Shown here: positions 1-8,942 of the stretch, piece by piece | Position numbering within the stretch: the first letter of the stretch is position 1 | Layout of the letters: each line of letters starts with the position of its first letter | Origin: Planctomycetota bacterium | Lineage (GTDB): Bacteria; Planctomycetota; UBA1135; UBA2386 | Direction of reading: 5' to 3' | NCBI GenBank assembly: GCA_016716265.1 | Contig: JADJWQ010000002.1 | Coordinates: 16,001 to 80,000, forward strand | DNA length: 64,000 nt | Translations under genes and position numbers: made by a program | Notes under the pieces: generated by a model | What the model was told of the DNA's origin: nothing | The model's database searches: none | What the model saw: the letters and a program-made list of their open reading frames with translations, nothing else

Positions 1-1416
1 ACCCTGATTGGGTAGGCCGGTCACGGGCGTCGCCGTGCCCAGCAGCAAGTTGCGGATCTGTGGTGCGGTGAGGGCCGGGTTCCTTGCCTTGACCAGCGCG
101 GCGACGCCGGCGACGTGCGGGGACGCCATGGACGTGCCGTTCTCGAAGGTGAAGAAGTGCTGGCCTTGCTCGTCGGCCATGCACGACAACACGCCGTCGG
201 CGAAGCCGTCACCGTTGCGATCGACGGTCATGTCGCCGCCGGGAGCCCACAGGTCGATGCTGGAGTGGAAATTCGAGTACGGTGCCCGCGCGCGCAACAG
301 GTCCACGGCGCCGACCGACAGCACCGACGCGAACGCGGCGGGCGCATTCGGCTCGGCCGAATCGTCGTTGCCGGCGGCGGCGACCAGCAGCACGCCGGCG
401 GCGGCGGCAGCGTTGCAGGCCTGCTCCAGCACCGGATCGGTGCCAGGGCCCCCGAGGCTCAGATTGATGATGTCGGCGCGCCGGGCCGGCAACCGGTTGC
501 TGCCATTGGCGAGTCCGGCGGCGAACAGGATGCCATCGGCGATGTCGGCGGTGGCGCCACCGCCGCGGCCGAGCACGCGGACCGGCATCAGCTTGCAATT
601 CCAATCGATGCCGGCGACGCCCTGACCGTCGTTCCCGTTCGCGCCGATGGTCCCGGCAACGTGGGTGCCGTGGAAGCTGCTCGGCTGGCCGGTGCCGACG
701 CCGTCGCCGGGATCCTCAGGGTTGGCATCGCGGCCATCGCCGTCACCCGCCATCTGCGGATCCGAGATCATGTCGAAGCCGGCGACCAGGCGGCCCTGGA
801 ACTCCGGATGGGCCGAGACGATGCCGGTGTCGATCACGGCAACGATCACGTTGGCCGAGCCCTGGGTCAGGTCCCACGCCTGCGGCAGGTTGATCAGGGG
901 GTAGTGCCACTGCTTCCCGAAGTGCGTGTCGTTCGGTGTGGTCAGGCGCTGGTAGACGTAGTTCGGATTGGCGCAGCGGATGCCCGCGACGTCCTCCAGG
1001 CTGGCGGCCGCGACGCAGGTCGCATACTCACTGCTGTCCTCGAGGCGGGCGCCTTCGGCGAGTGTCCGCAACCGATACGTGGAGCGCGGTCGGTAGATCG
1101 CGATCGGGCCACCGGAGGCGTGCAGAAGGTCGAGGCCGCGGCTGGTCAGGTCAGGCAGATCGGTCGGGTCATCGAGCCAGACCAGCACCTGGCCGGGCAC
1201 CATGGGTCGCTCGACCTGAGCCCGTGGCGGCAGGCGCGACGGCGCCACCACCGGCACCTGCAACGTGCCGGAGAGCCGAGCGCCTGTCGGCGCGCCACCA
1301 CCACCACCGCCGCAGCCGGCGAGCAGGATGGCCAGCGTGAGGGACCAGGGGACTGAACGCGCACAAGGCGATTCGTTGTGCATGGGTGAGGGTTGTGCCA
1401 CCGGCGGTCGCCGCAT
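1..1416 (-). CDS. S8 (subtilisin-like) serine protease lipoprotein, 3' end cut by window edge
   Basis: Secreted, lipid-anchored endopeptidase of the subtilase family. The reading frame is open from 1416 to base 1, so the C-terminus lies outside the window; 472 residues are visible. The start is an ATG preceded by a strong Shine-Dalgarno (AAAGGAGG, 4 bases away). A hydrophobic segment ends in the lipobox LAGC (Cys35), followed by a Gly-rich linker. The catalytic triad is complete: Asp196 in VIDTG, His249 in HGTHVAGT and Ser429 in GTSMASPHVAG. Residues of about 60-150 look like an N-terminal inhibitor/propeptide-type region. Its substrate is unknown. It is transcribed alone, away from the window edge context we can see. 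Confidence 0.93.
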   Translation of the reverse strand, partial: MRRPPVAQPSPMHNESPCARSVPWSLTLAILLAGCGGGGGGAPTGARLSGTLQVPVVAPSRLPPRAQVERPMVPGQVLVWLDDPTDLPDLTSRGLDLLHASGGPIAIYRPRSTYRLRTLAEGARLEDSSEYATCVAAASLEDVAGIRCANPNYVYQRLTTPNDTHFGKQWHYPLINLPQAWDLTQGSANVIVAVIDTGIVSAHPEFQGRLVAGFDMISDPQMAGDGDGRDANPEDPGDGVGTGQPSSFHGTHVAGTIGANGNDGQGVAGIDWNCKLMPVRVLGRGGGATADIADGILFAAGLANGSNRLPARRADIINLSLGGPGTDPVLEQACNAAAAAGVLLVAAAGNDDSAEPNAPAAFASVLSVGAVDLLRARAPYSNFHSSIDLWAPGGDMTVDRNGDGFADGVLSCMADEQGQHFFTFENGTSMASPHVAGVAALVKARNPALTAPQIRNLLLGTATPVTGLPNQG

Positions 1417-1860
1417 GGGACCTCCTTTGTAGCGCGACCAGCAGGGCTCCGCGAGTCGACAATGGATGCGTCGAGGTCGTGCGCCGATCGTCCCATACTC
1501 CAGCGACGTCGCGTCGAGCGGCGTGGGGACCAGCGGTCGGTCGAGTGTCATCCAGCGCCCTGGTCGAGCTGTCGGAGCCCGCTTCCCGTCGAGTCGTGCG
1601 GGATCATCCGGCCGCCACGAGCGAGACCGCTTCGGTCGTGACGGGTGGCTCGCGACTTCCGGCAGCCGCGGTAGCCGGGAGCGAGCCTCGTTGCCTCTGC
1701 AGAGACAGCGGGCGATTGCGAACGTGACCGTTGTTCCGAGGCACCGCCACCACCCGCGCTCGCTTTCGGGGCCTGACTCGAAGTCGCCAACGATCGTATG
1801 TCGGCTTCGTTCAGCGAGCGTCGGGTCGTTCGCCGCGCCGGGTGCGACCGCCGCGGGTGC
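1417..1860. other. intergenic spacer, no gene seen
   Basis: This stretch separates the 5' end of the protease gene from the 3' end of the FG-GAP gene. It must hold the protease promoter. I see no credible coding frame, strong hairpin or repeat in it. Confidence 0.5.
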
Positions 1861-3606
1861 TCAATCCCAGGGCAGCAGGTCGGCGTCCGCCTTCGGCAAG
1901 GGCGGGGCTGCGACGACGCGCCAGCGCACGCCGACCGCCGAGCCATTGGGGCCCTGGTCGCCGTCCCAGCGCAGCACGACGGAGGCGAAGCGCTTCGGGC
2001 CCTGCTTGGCGTGGATCGTCAGGATCGTGTCGCCGCCGGTGGTCATCGCGCCGAGCCAGGACGTGAAGCCGGCGACGCGCATCCAGGCGACGTTGGCCGG
2101 GTCCATCATGATCTCGATCGGGAGCGTCACGGTGCCGGTCTGCGGGTCGACCGGGAGCACGGTGCGCGACCAGAACTCGAAGTCCTCGCCGACCGGCTGC
2201 GCCTTCTCGATCAACGCCGCGACCTCGACGGTGTCGACACCCTGCGCCAGCAGGCCGGTGGGCAGCTGGACCGTCAGCTCGTGCCGTTGGAAGCCGCTCG
2301 GCGCCTGTGGTGCTGCGGGCGCGAGATGGACGAACGCGGGCGCGAGGTCGGCGGTCGCCCCGGCGAGCGTGACCCAGCGGTCGGCGCTCGGCGCCTGCAC
2401 CAGCAGATCGAGGTCGCCGTCGTTGTCGACGTCGGCGACCGCCGCCGCGGTGCCGAGCGAGCTGCCGCCGGACGCATACGGGGCGCCCGCATTGGCGGGG
2501 ATCGGCAGCGGCCAGGGCGTCGCGAAGCCGAACGGAGCGGTCGGATCGCCGCGGTGGACGGCGAGCTGTTGCAGGTCGCGCGGGATCGCGACGACGTCGG
2601 GGCGGCCGTCCTGGCCGTCGGCGTCGAGCACCAGCGCGGTCGCGAGTGCACCGGTGCCCGCGGGCGACACCAGCGCGGTCAGCGCGAAGCCCGCGGCGCC
2701 GCGGGCGCCGATCAGCACGCCGGCGTCGAGGGCGATGACGAGATCGTCGCGGCCGTCGCCGGTCGCGTCGGCGATGCACAGGTCGCGCAACGGCAGGCCG
2801 CCGAGCGGCACGCCGCCGAGGAAGCGGGCGCCGCCGCCCTGGCCCTCGGCGAACGCGATGACGCCATAGCCGGGGACGCCGACCGCCCAGTCGGTCGCGC
2901 CGTCACCGTCGAGGTCGCCGGCGGCGAGGCCGGCGCACGGCACCGGCAGGTTGATCGACCAGGTGCGCGCGTGCTGCCAGCCGAGCAGTGGATCGCGCGT
3001 GAACACGAGGCAATCGACGAGCGCGCCGACGACGGTGCTGCCCTGACGCTGCTCGCGGAGGACCACCAGATCGTCGTCGCCGTCGTGGTCCGCATCGGCG
3101 CTCGCGATCTCCACCATGTCGGTGCCGAGCAGCAATGCCGTCGGCTGCGCGGCGACGGTGCCCTGCCGCGGGTCCTGGCCCGGCCCGACCGTCAGGTCGA
3201 CCGCCCACAGGAACGGCTGCGCGGGATCGACGGCGACCAGCCAGCGCGCGGCGCCGGCGCTGCCGACGTGCCACGCCGTGGCGTCGGCGAACCCACCCGG
3301 GATCACGCGCGGTGTCGGTCCGAAGCGACCGAGCTCGGCGGTCTGCGCCAGCAACACGGAGAGCCGTCCGTCGGCGGCGACGAACCAGGCGTCGGCGTTG
3401 CCGTCGCCGTCCAGGTCGCAATCGGCGCCGGCGGCGCGGATCGCCTGTGCCGTCGGCACGCCGGCCACATCGACGAACGGCGCGAACGAGGCGGCGGTCG
3501 GCTCGGCCGGGAACGCGAGGCGTAGCGCCGGGGTCTCGCTCGCCGGTGGGCTCTGGGGCGCCGGGGCGAGGGCGACGGAGGCGAGCAGCAGGAGGTCGGC
3601 GAGCAT
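1861..3606 (-). CDS. secreted FG-GAP/VCBS repeat protein
   Basis: A 581-residue exported protein. It has an N-terminal signal peptide (hydrophobic LLLLASVALAPAP). Calcium-type FG-GAP loops repeat through the rest, for example DCDLDGDGNAD, DADHDGDDDL, DLDGDGATDW, DATGDGRDDL, DADGQDGRPD and DVDNDGDLDL. Repeats of this type build beta-propellers in surface or periplasmic proteins, often for adhesion or ligand binding. No catalytic domain is visible. The C-terminal 150 residues lack the repeat and look like a beta-rich domain. It is a single gene on the minus strand. Confidence 0.85.
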   Translation of the reverse strand: MLADLLLLASVALAPAPQSPPASETPALRLAFPAEPTAASFAPFVDVAGVPTAQAIRAAGADCDLDGDGNADAWFVAADGRLSVLLAQTAELGRFGPTPRVIPGGFADATAWHVGSAGAARWLVAVDPAQPFLWAVDLTVGPGQDPRQGTVAAQPTALLLGTDMVEIASADADHDGDDDLVVLREQRQGSTVVGALVDCLVFTRDPLLGWQHARTWSINLPVPCAGLAAGDLDGDGATDWAVGVPGYGVIAFAEGQGGGARFLGGVPLGGLPLRDLCIADATGDGRDDLVIALDAGVLIGARGAAGFALTALVSPAGTGALATALVLDADGQDGRPDVVAIPRDLQQLAVHRGDPTAPFGFATPWPLPIPANAGAPYASGGSSLGTAAAVADVDNDGDLDLLVQAPSADRWVTLAGATADLAPAFVHLAPAAPQAPSGFQRHELTVQLPTGLLAQGVDTVEVAALIEKAQPVGEDFEFWSRTVLPVDPQTGTVTLPIEIMMDPANVAWMRVAGFTSWLGAMTTGGDTILTIHAKQGPKRFASVVLRWDGDQGPNGSAVGVRWRVVAAPPLPKADADLLPWD

Positions 3607-3906
3607 GACCGGCGGCGTCGGCGTGAAGTGGACCCCAGTGTAGCTCCGCGCGCGGCGCAGGGCACCGCCCGGCGGACAGCGCGCGTGGCGAGGGAGAATG
3701 GAGGGCAGGAGCCGGGCCCCCTGCCAGACTCGGACCGGCTCCTGCCCGGTGATCGGACCGTCCGACCACCCGGTCGCGCGTGGTTGTCCGGCGGGCGCCG
3801 GACCGCCGGTCGCGCCGGCGGATTTCCTGGTGCCCGACGGGGTGTCGCGCCGCGCCCCGACGACCGCGTCGCTGCCGCGCGCGACTCGCCGGCCGGCACA
3901 GGCCGG
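3607..3906. other. intergenic spacer
   Basis: This lies upstream of the FG-GAP gene and downstream of the glycosyltransferase remnant. It is GC-rich, and I see no gene or convincing signal. Confidence 0.4.
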
Positions 3907-4345
3907 TCAGCGAGTCGACGGGGACGGCGGCGGGGCGGGAGCCGTTGCGGCGAGCCGTGCCTCGATGCGCGCGCGACCGTCCGAGGTCGTCGGATCCTCG
4001 CCGGGGGTGACGGCGATCCGTTGGCGCGGGCGCACACGTTCCGCCGCCGCGCCGACGAGTCCCGCACCTTTCTCGTCCCGCCACACCGCGACGAGCGCCG
4101 CGACCGCCCACGGTTCCGGCACGGCGTCGTCGTTCAGCACCGGCGGCAGCGCGCCGTGCACGCGCGCCGCGGTGGCACACCTCCGCGGCGAAGCGGACGT
4201 TCCGCGGCAGCCGTTCGCAGCGGACGGACGGGAGGTGGGCAGCGAGCCGCTGCGGTGAGTCGCCGGGGCTGCCTACGTCGACGAGCACGACCTCGAGCGT
4301 CGGCGCACCGCGCTGCAGCGCCGGGGCGGGGCGGCGGACCGGCAG
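3907..4345 (-). pseudogene. frameshifted remnant of a family 2 glycosyltransferase
   Basis: Two reading frames on the minus strand together spell part of a GT-A glycosyltransferase. The first frame (about 4345-4172) reads PTLEVVLVDVGSPGDS, as in the usual VVVVDNGSTDGS strand-turn, and then NVRFAA. The second (about 4170-3907) gives RVHGALPPVLNDDAVPEP, matching the family's 'GE...FLNDDVxPEPG' metal-binding segment, and then WRDEKGAGLVG. The switch between frames falls near 4165-4172. The second frame stops soon after, so the acceptor half is missing. The N-terminal strand (VVIPTYN) is not recognisable. I read this as a decayed gene; a sequencing error could explain the shift but not the missing C-terminal half. 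Confidence 0.5.
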
Positions 4346-4632
4346 CTGGCACGCGCATTGCCAAGCCAGTGGTGCGCGATCGAAGCGGCGCGGACCTGAC
4401 GCGCCGCCGCGGTCGCGTGCGAGAGGAATGTGTGGCAGAGCGAGACGCTCCGGTCGCCGACCGGGGCACCCGGCGCCGGGCAGGCGGACGGTCGAGCGAG
4501 CGAACCGATCGTCGGCCCGGCGTCGGGGGAGCACCTCGGGGGTGAATGTGCACCGCCCGGCGCCGCCTGCGGGTGGCGTCGGGCGGCCCTTTGTACCGGT
4601 CGAGTCGTGCTGGCCGTGGGTCACCGCCACGA

Positions 4633-5745
4633 ATGGACCGCGCGCGGTGGTGTGCGGCGCGGCGATCCGCTACACCAGCCGGGCTGTTGAAGCACGATCG
4701 CCGAGCGGACAGTGGCGAGACCGGCGCCGAGGCGCGGATCGTCGACGAGGAGCTGGGTGGGATCCGCCTGCAGGACTTCCTCGAGCGGACCTGGCCGCAG
4801 GCGGACCGCCGCGCGCTGCGCCGGCTGGTCGCCGACGGCCGCGTGACCGTCAACCGGATGCCGGCCGAGCTGCGCCAGAAGCTGTTCAGCGGGGATCTCG
4901 TCGAACTCGCGCTGCCCGCGGGCCAGACCGCGCCGCCGGCGTGGTCGCCGCGCTCCGACGGTGCGGCGGCGGGACCGGCAGTCGAGCGGTTGCCCGCGGT
5001 GCTCGCGGAGGCCGACTTCTGCCTCGTCGTCGACAAACCGCCCGGCGTGCCGACCCTCGCCGACCGGGCCGGCAAGTCGAAGGGCGTGCACGGCATGCTG
5101 TGCGCGCTGCGACCCGGTGAGGACCTGCGCGTCGCCCACCGCCTCGATCGCGACACCTCGGGCTGCCTCGCGCTCGCCCGCGACCTGGATGCCGCGCGCT
5201 GGCTCGACCTGCAGTTCCGCGAGGGCCGTGTGAGGAAGGAGTACCTCGCGCTCGTCGAGGGCGTCGTCGGGCGCGACGCGTTCGAGGTCCGCAAGCACCT
5301 CGGTCCCGACCGACGTCGGCCCGGCAAGGTGCGCGTCGTCCGCGAGGGCACCAAAGGCGCGCGCAGCGCCCACACCGAGGTCGAGGTGCTCGAGCGGTTC
5401 CGCGCGCACACGCTGCTGCGCGTGAGGCCGCGGACCGGGCGCGGGCACCAGATCCGCGTCCACCTGCGCAGCGCGGGCCACCCGATCGTCGCGGACGTCG
5501 ACTACGGTGCGAAGGGACCGCTGCTGCTGTCGGCGATCAAGCCCGGCTACAAGGCACGCTTCGGGACGCTCGAGGCGCCGCTGCTCGCGCGGATGTTCCT
5601 GCACGCGAGCCGGATCGAGATCCCGTGTCCGCCGGGCAGCGCGATCGACGTGCTGGCAGTGGATTGCCCGCTGCCCGCCGACCTGCAGCTCGCGCTCGAC
5701 AAGCTGCGGCATTTCGCGCGACAGCGCGGAGGGGGCGAACCATGA
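4633..5745 (+). CDS. RluA-family RNA pseudouridine synthase
   Basis: Isomerises specific uridines of 23S rRNA and/or tRNA to pseudouridine. An N-terminal S4 RNA-binding domain (GIRLQDFLERTWPQADRRAL...GRVTVNRM) is followed by the catalytic domain. The signature HRLDRDTSG holds the catalytic Asp (Asp172 from this start). The family segments RPRTGRGHQIRVHLRSAGHPIVADVDYG and LHASRIEIPCP also match, as far as each can be read. The start is uncertain: this ATG, a TTG at 4687 and a GTG at 4546 are all in frame, none with a good ribosome-binding site, and family similarity begins only about 40 residues in. The stop overlaps the truD start. Which RNA site it modifies cannot be told. Confidence 0.9.
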   Translation: MDRARWCAARRSATPAGLLKHDRRADSGETGAEARIVDEELGGIRLQDFLERTWPQADRRALRRLVADGRVTVNRMPAELRQKLFSGDLVELALPAGQTAPPAWSPRSDGAAAGPAVERLPAVLAEADFCLVVDKPPGVPTLADRAGKSKGVHGMLCALRPGEDLRVAHRLDRDTSGCLALARDLDAARWLDLQFREGRVRKEYLALVEGVVGRDAFEVRKHLGPDRRRPGKVRVVREGTKGARSAHTEVEVLERFRAHTLLRVRPRTGRGHQIRVHLRSAGHPIVADVDYGAKGPLLLSAIKPGYKARFGTLEAPLLARMFLHASRIEIPCPPGSAIDVLAVDCPLPADLQLALDKLRHFARQRGGGEP

Positions 5746-6968
5746 AGCTCAAGCTGCTGCCGGAGGACTTCCGCGTCCGCGAGGTGCTCGACTTCGTGCC
5801 CGACCGCGGCGGTCCGTACTTCGTGCACAAGCTGCAGAAGTCGAAGCTCGACACGCTCGAGGCCATCGCGATCGTCGCGGAGCAGGCGCGCGTCGACCGT
5901 GCGAAGATCGCGTTCGCCGGACTGAAGGACCGGCAGGGCGTGACCGAGCAGTGGATCAGCATCGAGGGGCAGCGGGTCGACTTCCGCGGCCGCGGCGTGC
6001 GCGTGCGCTTCGTCGGTCGGTCGGCCGAGCCGATCACCAGCAAGCTGAGTCGTGGCAACGAATTCTCCATCGTGCTGCGCGACCTCGACCGCCGCGAGGC
6101 CGAGGAGCTCGCCGCGCAGGCGGAGCGCACCGCCCGCGCCGGCTTCGCCAACTACTTCGACGACCAGCGCTTCGGCGCATTGCGGCACGGCCAGGGCTTC
6201 GTGATGAAGGACGTGCTGCGCGGGCGGTTCGAAGCCGCATTGCGCGGGCTCGTCGCGCGACCGTCGGAGAAGGCGATCACCGGCGACGTCAAGCTGAAGC
6301 GCCTGCTGGCGAAGCACTGGGGTGATTGGGAGCGCTGCGGCGCGATCGCGCGCGGGCCGGTCTGGCAGCGGCTGTTCCAGCATCTACGGCTGCAGCCCGA
6401 GGACTTCCGTGGCGCGCTCGCACTCCTGCCGACTCGGCAGACGCTGATCCACGCCTACGCCTACCAGTCGTTCCTTTGGAACCGCGCGGTCGATCTGCTG
6501 CTCAAGCGTGAGCTGCCGCCGTACGCGCGGATCATCGTGTCGACGCTCGCCGGGAGCTACGTGTCGTGGCGCAAGCTGACGACGTCGGTCGCCGGCCTGC
6601 TCCGCGACCTGCGGACCCCGCTGTTCGGGCCCGCTGGCGACGGCGGCGACCGCGCGTTCCGCGTCGCGACCGACCAGGTGCTGCGCGACGCCGGCCTGAC
6701 GCGCGAGGACTTCGAGGCGAACGCGATCCAGGGCATGGTGCTGCGCGAGGAGCCGCGGGCGCTGGTGGTGCAGCCGCGCGAGCTGCGCGCGTCGGAGCCC
6801 GAGCCCGACGAGCGCGAGCGCGGCCGCACGCGCTTGACGCTCGAGTTCGGCTTGCCGCGCGGCGCCTACGCCACGATGTTGATCAAGCACCTCGCTGCGC
6901 AGGAGCAGCCGGTGCGACCCCGCGGCCGGCGCCCCGTGCCGCCGCGGCGCTTCGAGGACCGCGCATGA
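5742..6968 (+). CDS. truD: tRNA pseudouridine(13) synthase TruD
   Basis: Makes pseudouridine at position 13 of the tRNA D-arm. At 408 residues it is close to, or slightly longer than, the usual size. The catalytic motif AGLKDRQGVTEQ carries the nucleophilic Asp63. NYFDDQRFG, the insert segment HAYAYQSFLWNRAVDLLL and RGAYATMLIK are all TruD-family landmarks. The ATG overlaps the upstream TGA (ATGA) and follows a purine-rich GGAGGGGG, so translation is coupled to the RluA gene. Its own stop overlaps the next start in the same way. The Lys/Arg-rich tail after residue 395 is an extension of unclear role. Confidence 0.95.
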   Translation: MKLKLLPEDFRVREVLDFVPDRGGPYFVHKLQKSKLDTLEAIAIVAEQARVDRAKIAFAGLKDRQGVTEQWISIEGQRVDFRGRGVRVRFVGRSAEPITSKLSRGNEFSIVLRDLDRREAEELAAQAERTARAGFANYFDDQRFGALRHGQGFVMKDVLRGRFEAALRGLVARPSEKAITGDVKLKRLLAKHWGDWERCGAIARGPVWQRLFQHLRLQPEDFRGALALLPTRQTLIHAYAYQSFLWNRAVDLLLKRELPPYARIIVSTLAGSYVSWRKLTTSVAGLLRDLRTPLFGPAGDGGDRAFRVATDQVLRDAGLTREDFEANAIQGMVLREEPRALVVQPRELRASEPEPDERERGRTRLTLEFGLPRGAYATMLIKHLAAQEQPVRPRGRRPVPPRRFEDRA

Positions 6969-7834
6969 GCGAGAAGACCCTGGGCATCATCGGCGGGTCG
7001 GGTCTGTACGACCTGCCCGGTCTCACCGACGTCGAGGAGCACGTCGTCGACACGCCGTTCGGGCGGCCGTCCGACGTGATCGTCACCGGCCACCTGCACG
7101 GCGTCCGCGTCGCGTTCCTGCCGCGGCACGGCCGTGGCCACCGGCTGTCGCCGAGCGAGCTGCCGTTCCGCGCGAACCTCTGCGCGCTGAAGCAGCTCGG
7201 CATGGAGTGCGTGCTCGGCATCTCGGCGGTCGGCAGCATGCGCGAGCACATCGTGCCCGGGCACCTGGTATTGGTGGACCAGTTCATCGACCGCACGCGC
7301 GCGCGCGCGCACGAGTCGACGTTCTTCGGCGACGGCTGCGTCGCCCACGTGCACTTCGCCGACCCGATCTGGGAACCGCTGCGCCGGCTCGCGCTCGCCG
7401 CGGCGCGCAAGGTGGGGGCGCAGGTGCACGACGGCGGCACCTACCTGTGCATGGAGGGGCCGGCGTTCTCGACCCGCGCGGAGTCGTTCCTGTACCGCTC
7501 GTGGGGCGTCGACGTGATCGGCATGACGAACCTGCAGGAGGCGAAGCTCGCGCGCGAGGCCGAGATCGCCTATGCGACCATCGCGTTGGCGACCGACTAC
7601 GACTGCTGGCACGAGCACGAGGCGGACGTCAACGTCGCCGACGTCGTCACGGTGCTGAAGGCCAACGTGGAGACCGCCAGGTCCGTCGTCGCGGAGACCT
7701 GCCGGCAGCTGGCAGCGCACGAGGAGCGCATCACGTGCGAGGGCGTCATGGAGCACGCGATCCTCACGCACCGCGAGGCGATCAGCGAGGACGCCAGGCG
7801 GCGCCTCGCCCCGATCATCGGCCGCTACCTGTAG
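6965..7834 (+). CDS. mtnP: S-methyl-5'-thioadenosine phosphorylase
   Basis: Phosphorolyses methylthioadenosine to adenine and methylthioribose-1-phosphate in the methionine salvage pathway. It is a 289-residue PNP/MTAP family member. The phosphate-binding start GIIGGSGLYDLPGL, FLPRHGRGHRLSPSELPFRAN, ISAVGSMRE, the substrate loop CMEGPAFSTRAES and GMTNLQEAKLAREAEI are the MTAP family hallmarks. Asp and Trp in ATDYDCWHE also match MTAP rather than bacterial PNP. It is coupled to truD by an ATGA overlap. It is not visibly linked to other mtn genes in this window. Confidence 0.95.
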   Translation: MSEKTLGIIGGSGLYDLPGLTDVEEHVVDTPFGRPSDVIVTGHLHGVRVAFLPRHGRGHRLSPSELPFRANLCALKQLGMECVLGISAVGSMREHIVPGHLVLVDQFIDRTRARAHESTFFGDGCVAHVHFADPIWEPLRRLALAAARKVGAQVHDGGTYLCMEGPAFSTRAESFLYRSWGVDVIGMTNLQEAKLAREAEIAYATIALATDYDCWHEHEADVNVADVVTVLKANVETARSVVAETCRQLAAHEERITCEGVMEHAILTHREAISEDARRRLAPIIGRYL

Positions 7835-7854
7835 TCCCGCCGCAGGCCGCCTGA

Positions 7855-7885
7855 CTTCCGATTCGTACGCGGTACGGATCGGAAG
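7855..7885. promoter_or_regulatory. 31-base near-perfect palindrome over the ribosome-binding site of the next gene
   Basis: The left arm CTTCCGATTCGTAC (7855-7868) pairs with the right arm GTACGGATCGGAAG (7872-7885) around a 3-base GCG loop, giving 13 Watson-Crick pairs and one T-G pair. The right arm contains GGAAG, the only Shine-Dalgarno-like bases before the ATG at 7891. It could be an operator, a hairpin that masks the ribosome-binding site, or the terminator of the upstream operon. No U-tract follows, which weakens the terminator reading. Confidence 0.6.
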
Positions 7886-7890
7886 CTACC

Positions 7891-8913
7891 ATGCGCGGCA
7901 TGGTGCAGTCGGTGTCGCGGCGCTCGTTCCTCGTCTCGACCGTCGCGGGTGCGGCGGCCTTCCACGTGCCGCCGCGGCGGCGGCAGCGGCATCCGGTCGC
8001 GGTGTCGAGCCCGAACGGGCGGCGCGCGGTCGAGATCGCCGTGCGGAAGATGCTCGAGGGCGTGCCGCCGGTCGACGCCGCGGTGCTCGGCATCGAGCCG
8101 GTCGAGAACGACCCGCAGGACACCAGCGTGGGCTACGGCGGATTGCCGGACGCCGACGGGGTCGTGACGCTCGACGCGTGCGTGATGGACGGTCGCTCCG
8201 GGCTCGCCGGCGCGGTCGCCGCGCTGCGCAACATCAAGAACCCGTCGCAGGTCGCGCTGAAGGTCATGCGGCACACCGACCACGTCTTGCTGGTCGGCGA
8301 CGGGGCGTTGCGCTTCGCGAAGATGCACGGCTTCCGTGAGGAAGAGCTGCTGACCGACCGGGCGCGTCGCGAATGGCTGCGCTGGGTCGAGAGCCACAGC
8401 AAGGACGACGACTGGGTCTCGCCCGAGGAGAACGGAGCGTTCGGCACCGAGTACGTGCGGCAGACCGGCACGATCCACGTCGGCGCGGTCGACGCGAACG
8501 GCGATTGCGGCGGCGCGACCTCGACGTCGGGGCTCGCCTTCAAGATCCCGGGCCGCGTCGGCGACTCGCCATTGCTCGGCTGCGGCAACTACGTCGACAA
8601 CGAGGTCGGCGTGGCCGGCTCGACCGGCCGCGGCGAGGCCGTGATCGTCACGAACGGTGCGCACCGCGTGGTGGGCTACATGCGCGACGGTATGTTGCCG
8701 ACCGACGCGTGCCTCGCCGCGCTGCGCGACGTCGTCCGCTTCACGAAGTCCTCGCGCCTGCTCGACGATCGTGGTCGGCCCGCGTTCCAGGTCAACTTCT
8801 ACGCGGTGCGCAAGGACGGCGCTCTGGGGGCGGCCGCCCTCTATCCGTCGCGCCATGCGCGCATGACCGAGGCGGGGCCGGAGGTCGTCGCGTCGGCGGC
8901 GCTGTTCGATTGA
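7891..8913 (+). CDS. N4-(beta-N-acetylglucosaminyl)-L-asparaginase-type Ntn hydrolase, Tat-exported
   Basis: An N-terminal-nucleophile hydrolase of the isoaspartyl peptidase/glycosylasparaginase family, which cleaves GlcNAc-Asn or related amides. It has 340 residues. A twin-arginine signal (SRRSFLVSTVAGAAAF) opens the protein. Self-processing is expected before Thr194 in TGTIHVGAVDANGDCGG, which would become the nucleophile. SPNGRRAV near the N-terminus, DPQDTSVGYGGLPDADG and the C-terminal GCGNYVDNEVG/ STGRGEAV segments fit the glycosylasparaginase branch. Export suggests a role in degrading glycopeptides outside the cytoplasm. Translation may be controlled by the palindrome just upstream. 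Confidence 0.9.
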   Translation: MRGMVQSVSRRSFLVSTVAGAAAFHVPPRRRQRHPVAVSSPNGRRAVEIAVRKMLEGVPPVDAAVLGIEPVENDPQDTSVGYGGLPDADGVVTLDACVMDGRSGLAGAVAALRNIKNPSQVALKVMRHTDHVLLVGDGALRFAKMHGFREEELLTDRARREWLRWVESHSKDDDWVSPEENGAFGTEYVRQTGTIHVGAVDANGDCGGATSTSGLAFKIPGRVGDSPLLGCGNYVDNEVGVAGSTGRGEAVIVTNGAHRVVGYMRDGMLPTDACLAALRDVVRFTKSSRLLDDRGRPAFQVNFYAVRKDGALGAAALYPSRHARMTEAGPEVVASAALFD

Positions 8914-8942
8914 GACGACCCGCCGAGCGAGCACCCAGCCCG

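Noticed and set aside
8..1356. long plus-strand frames across the left end
   Set aside because: They are antisense to the subtilisin gene, whose catalytic triad is clearly on the minus strand.
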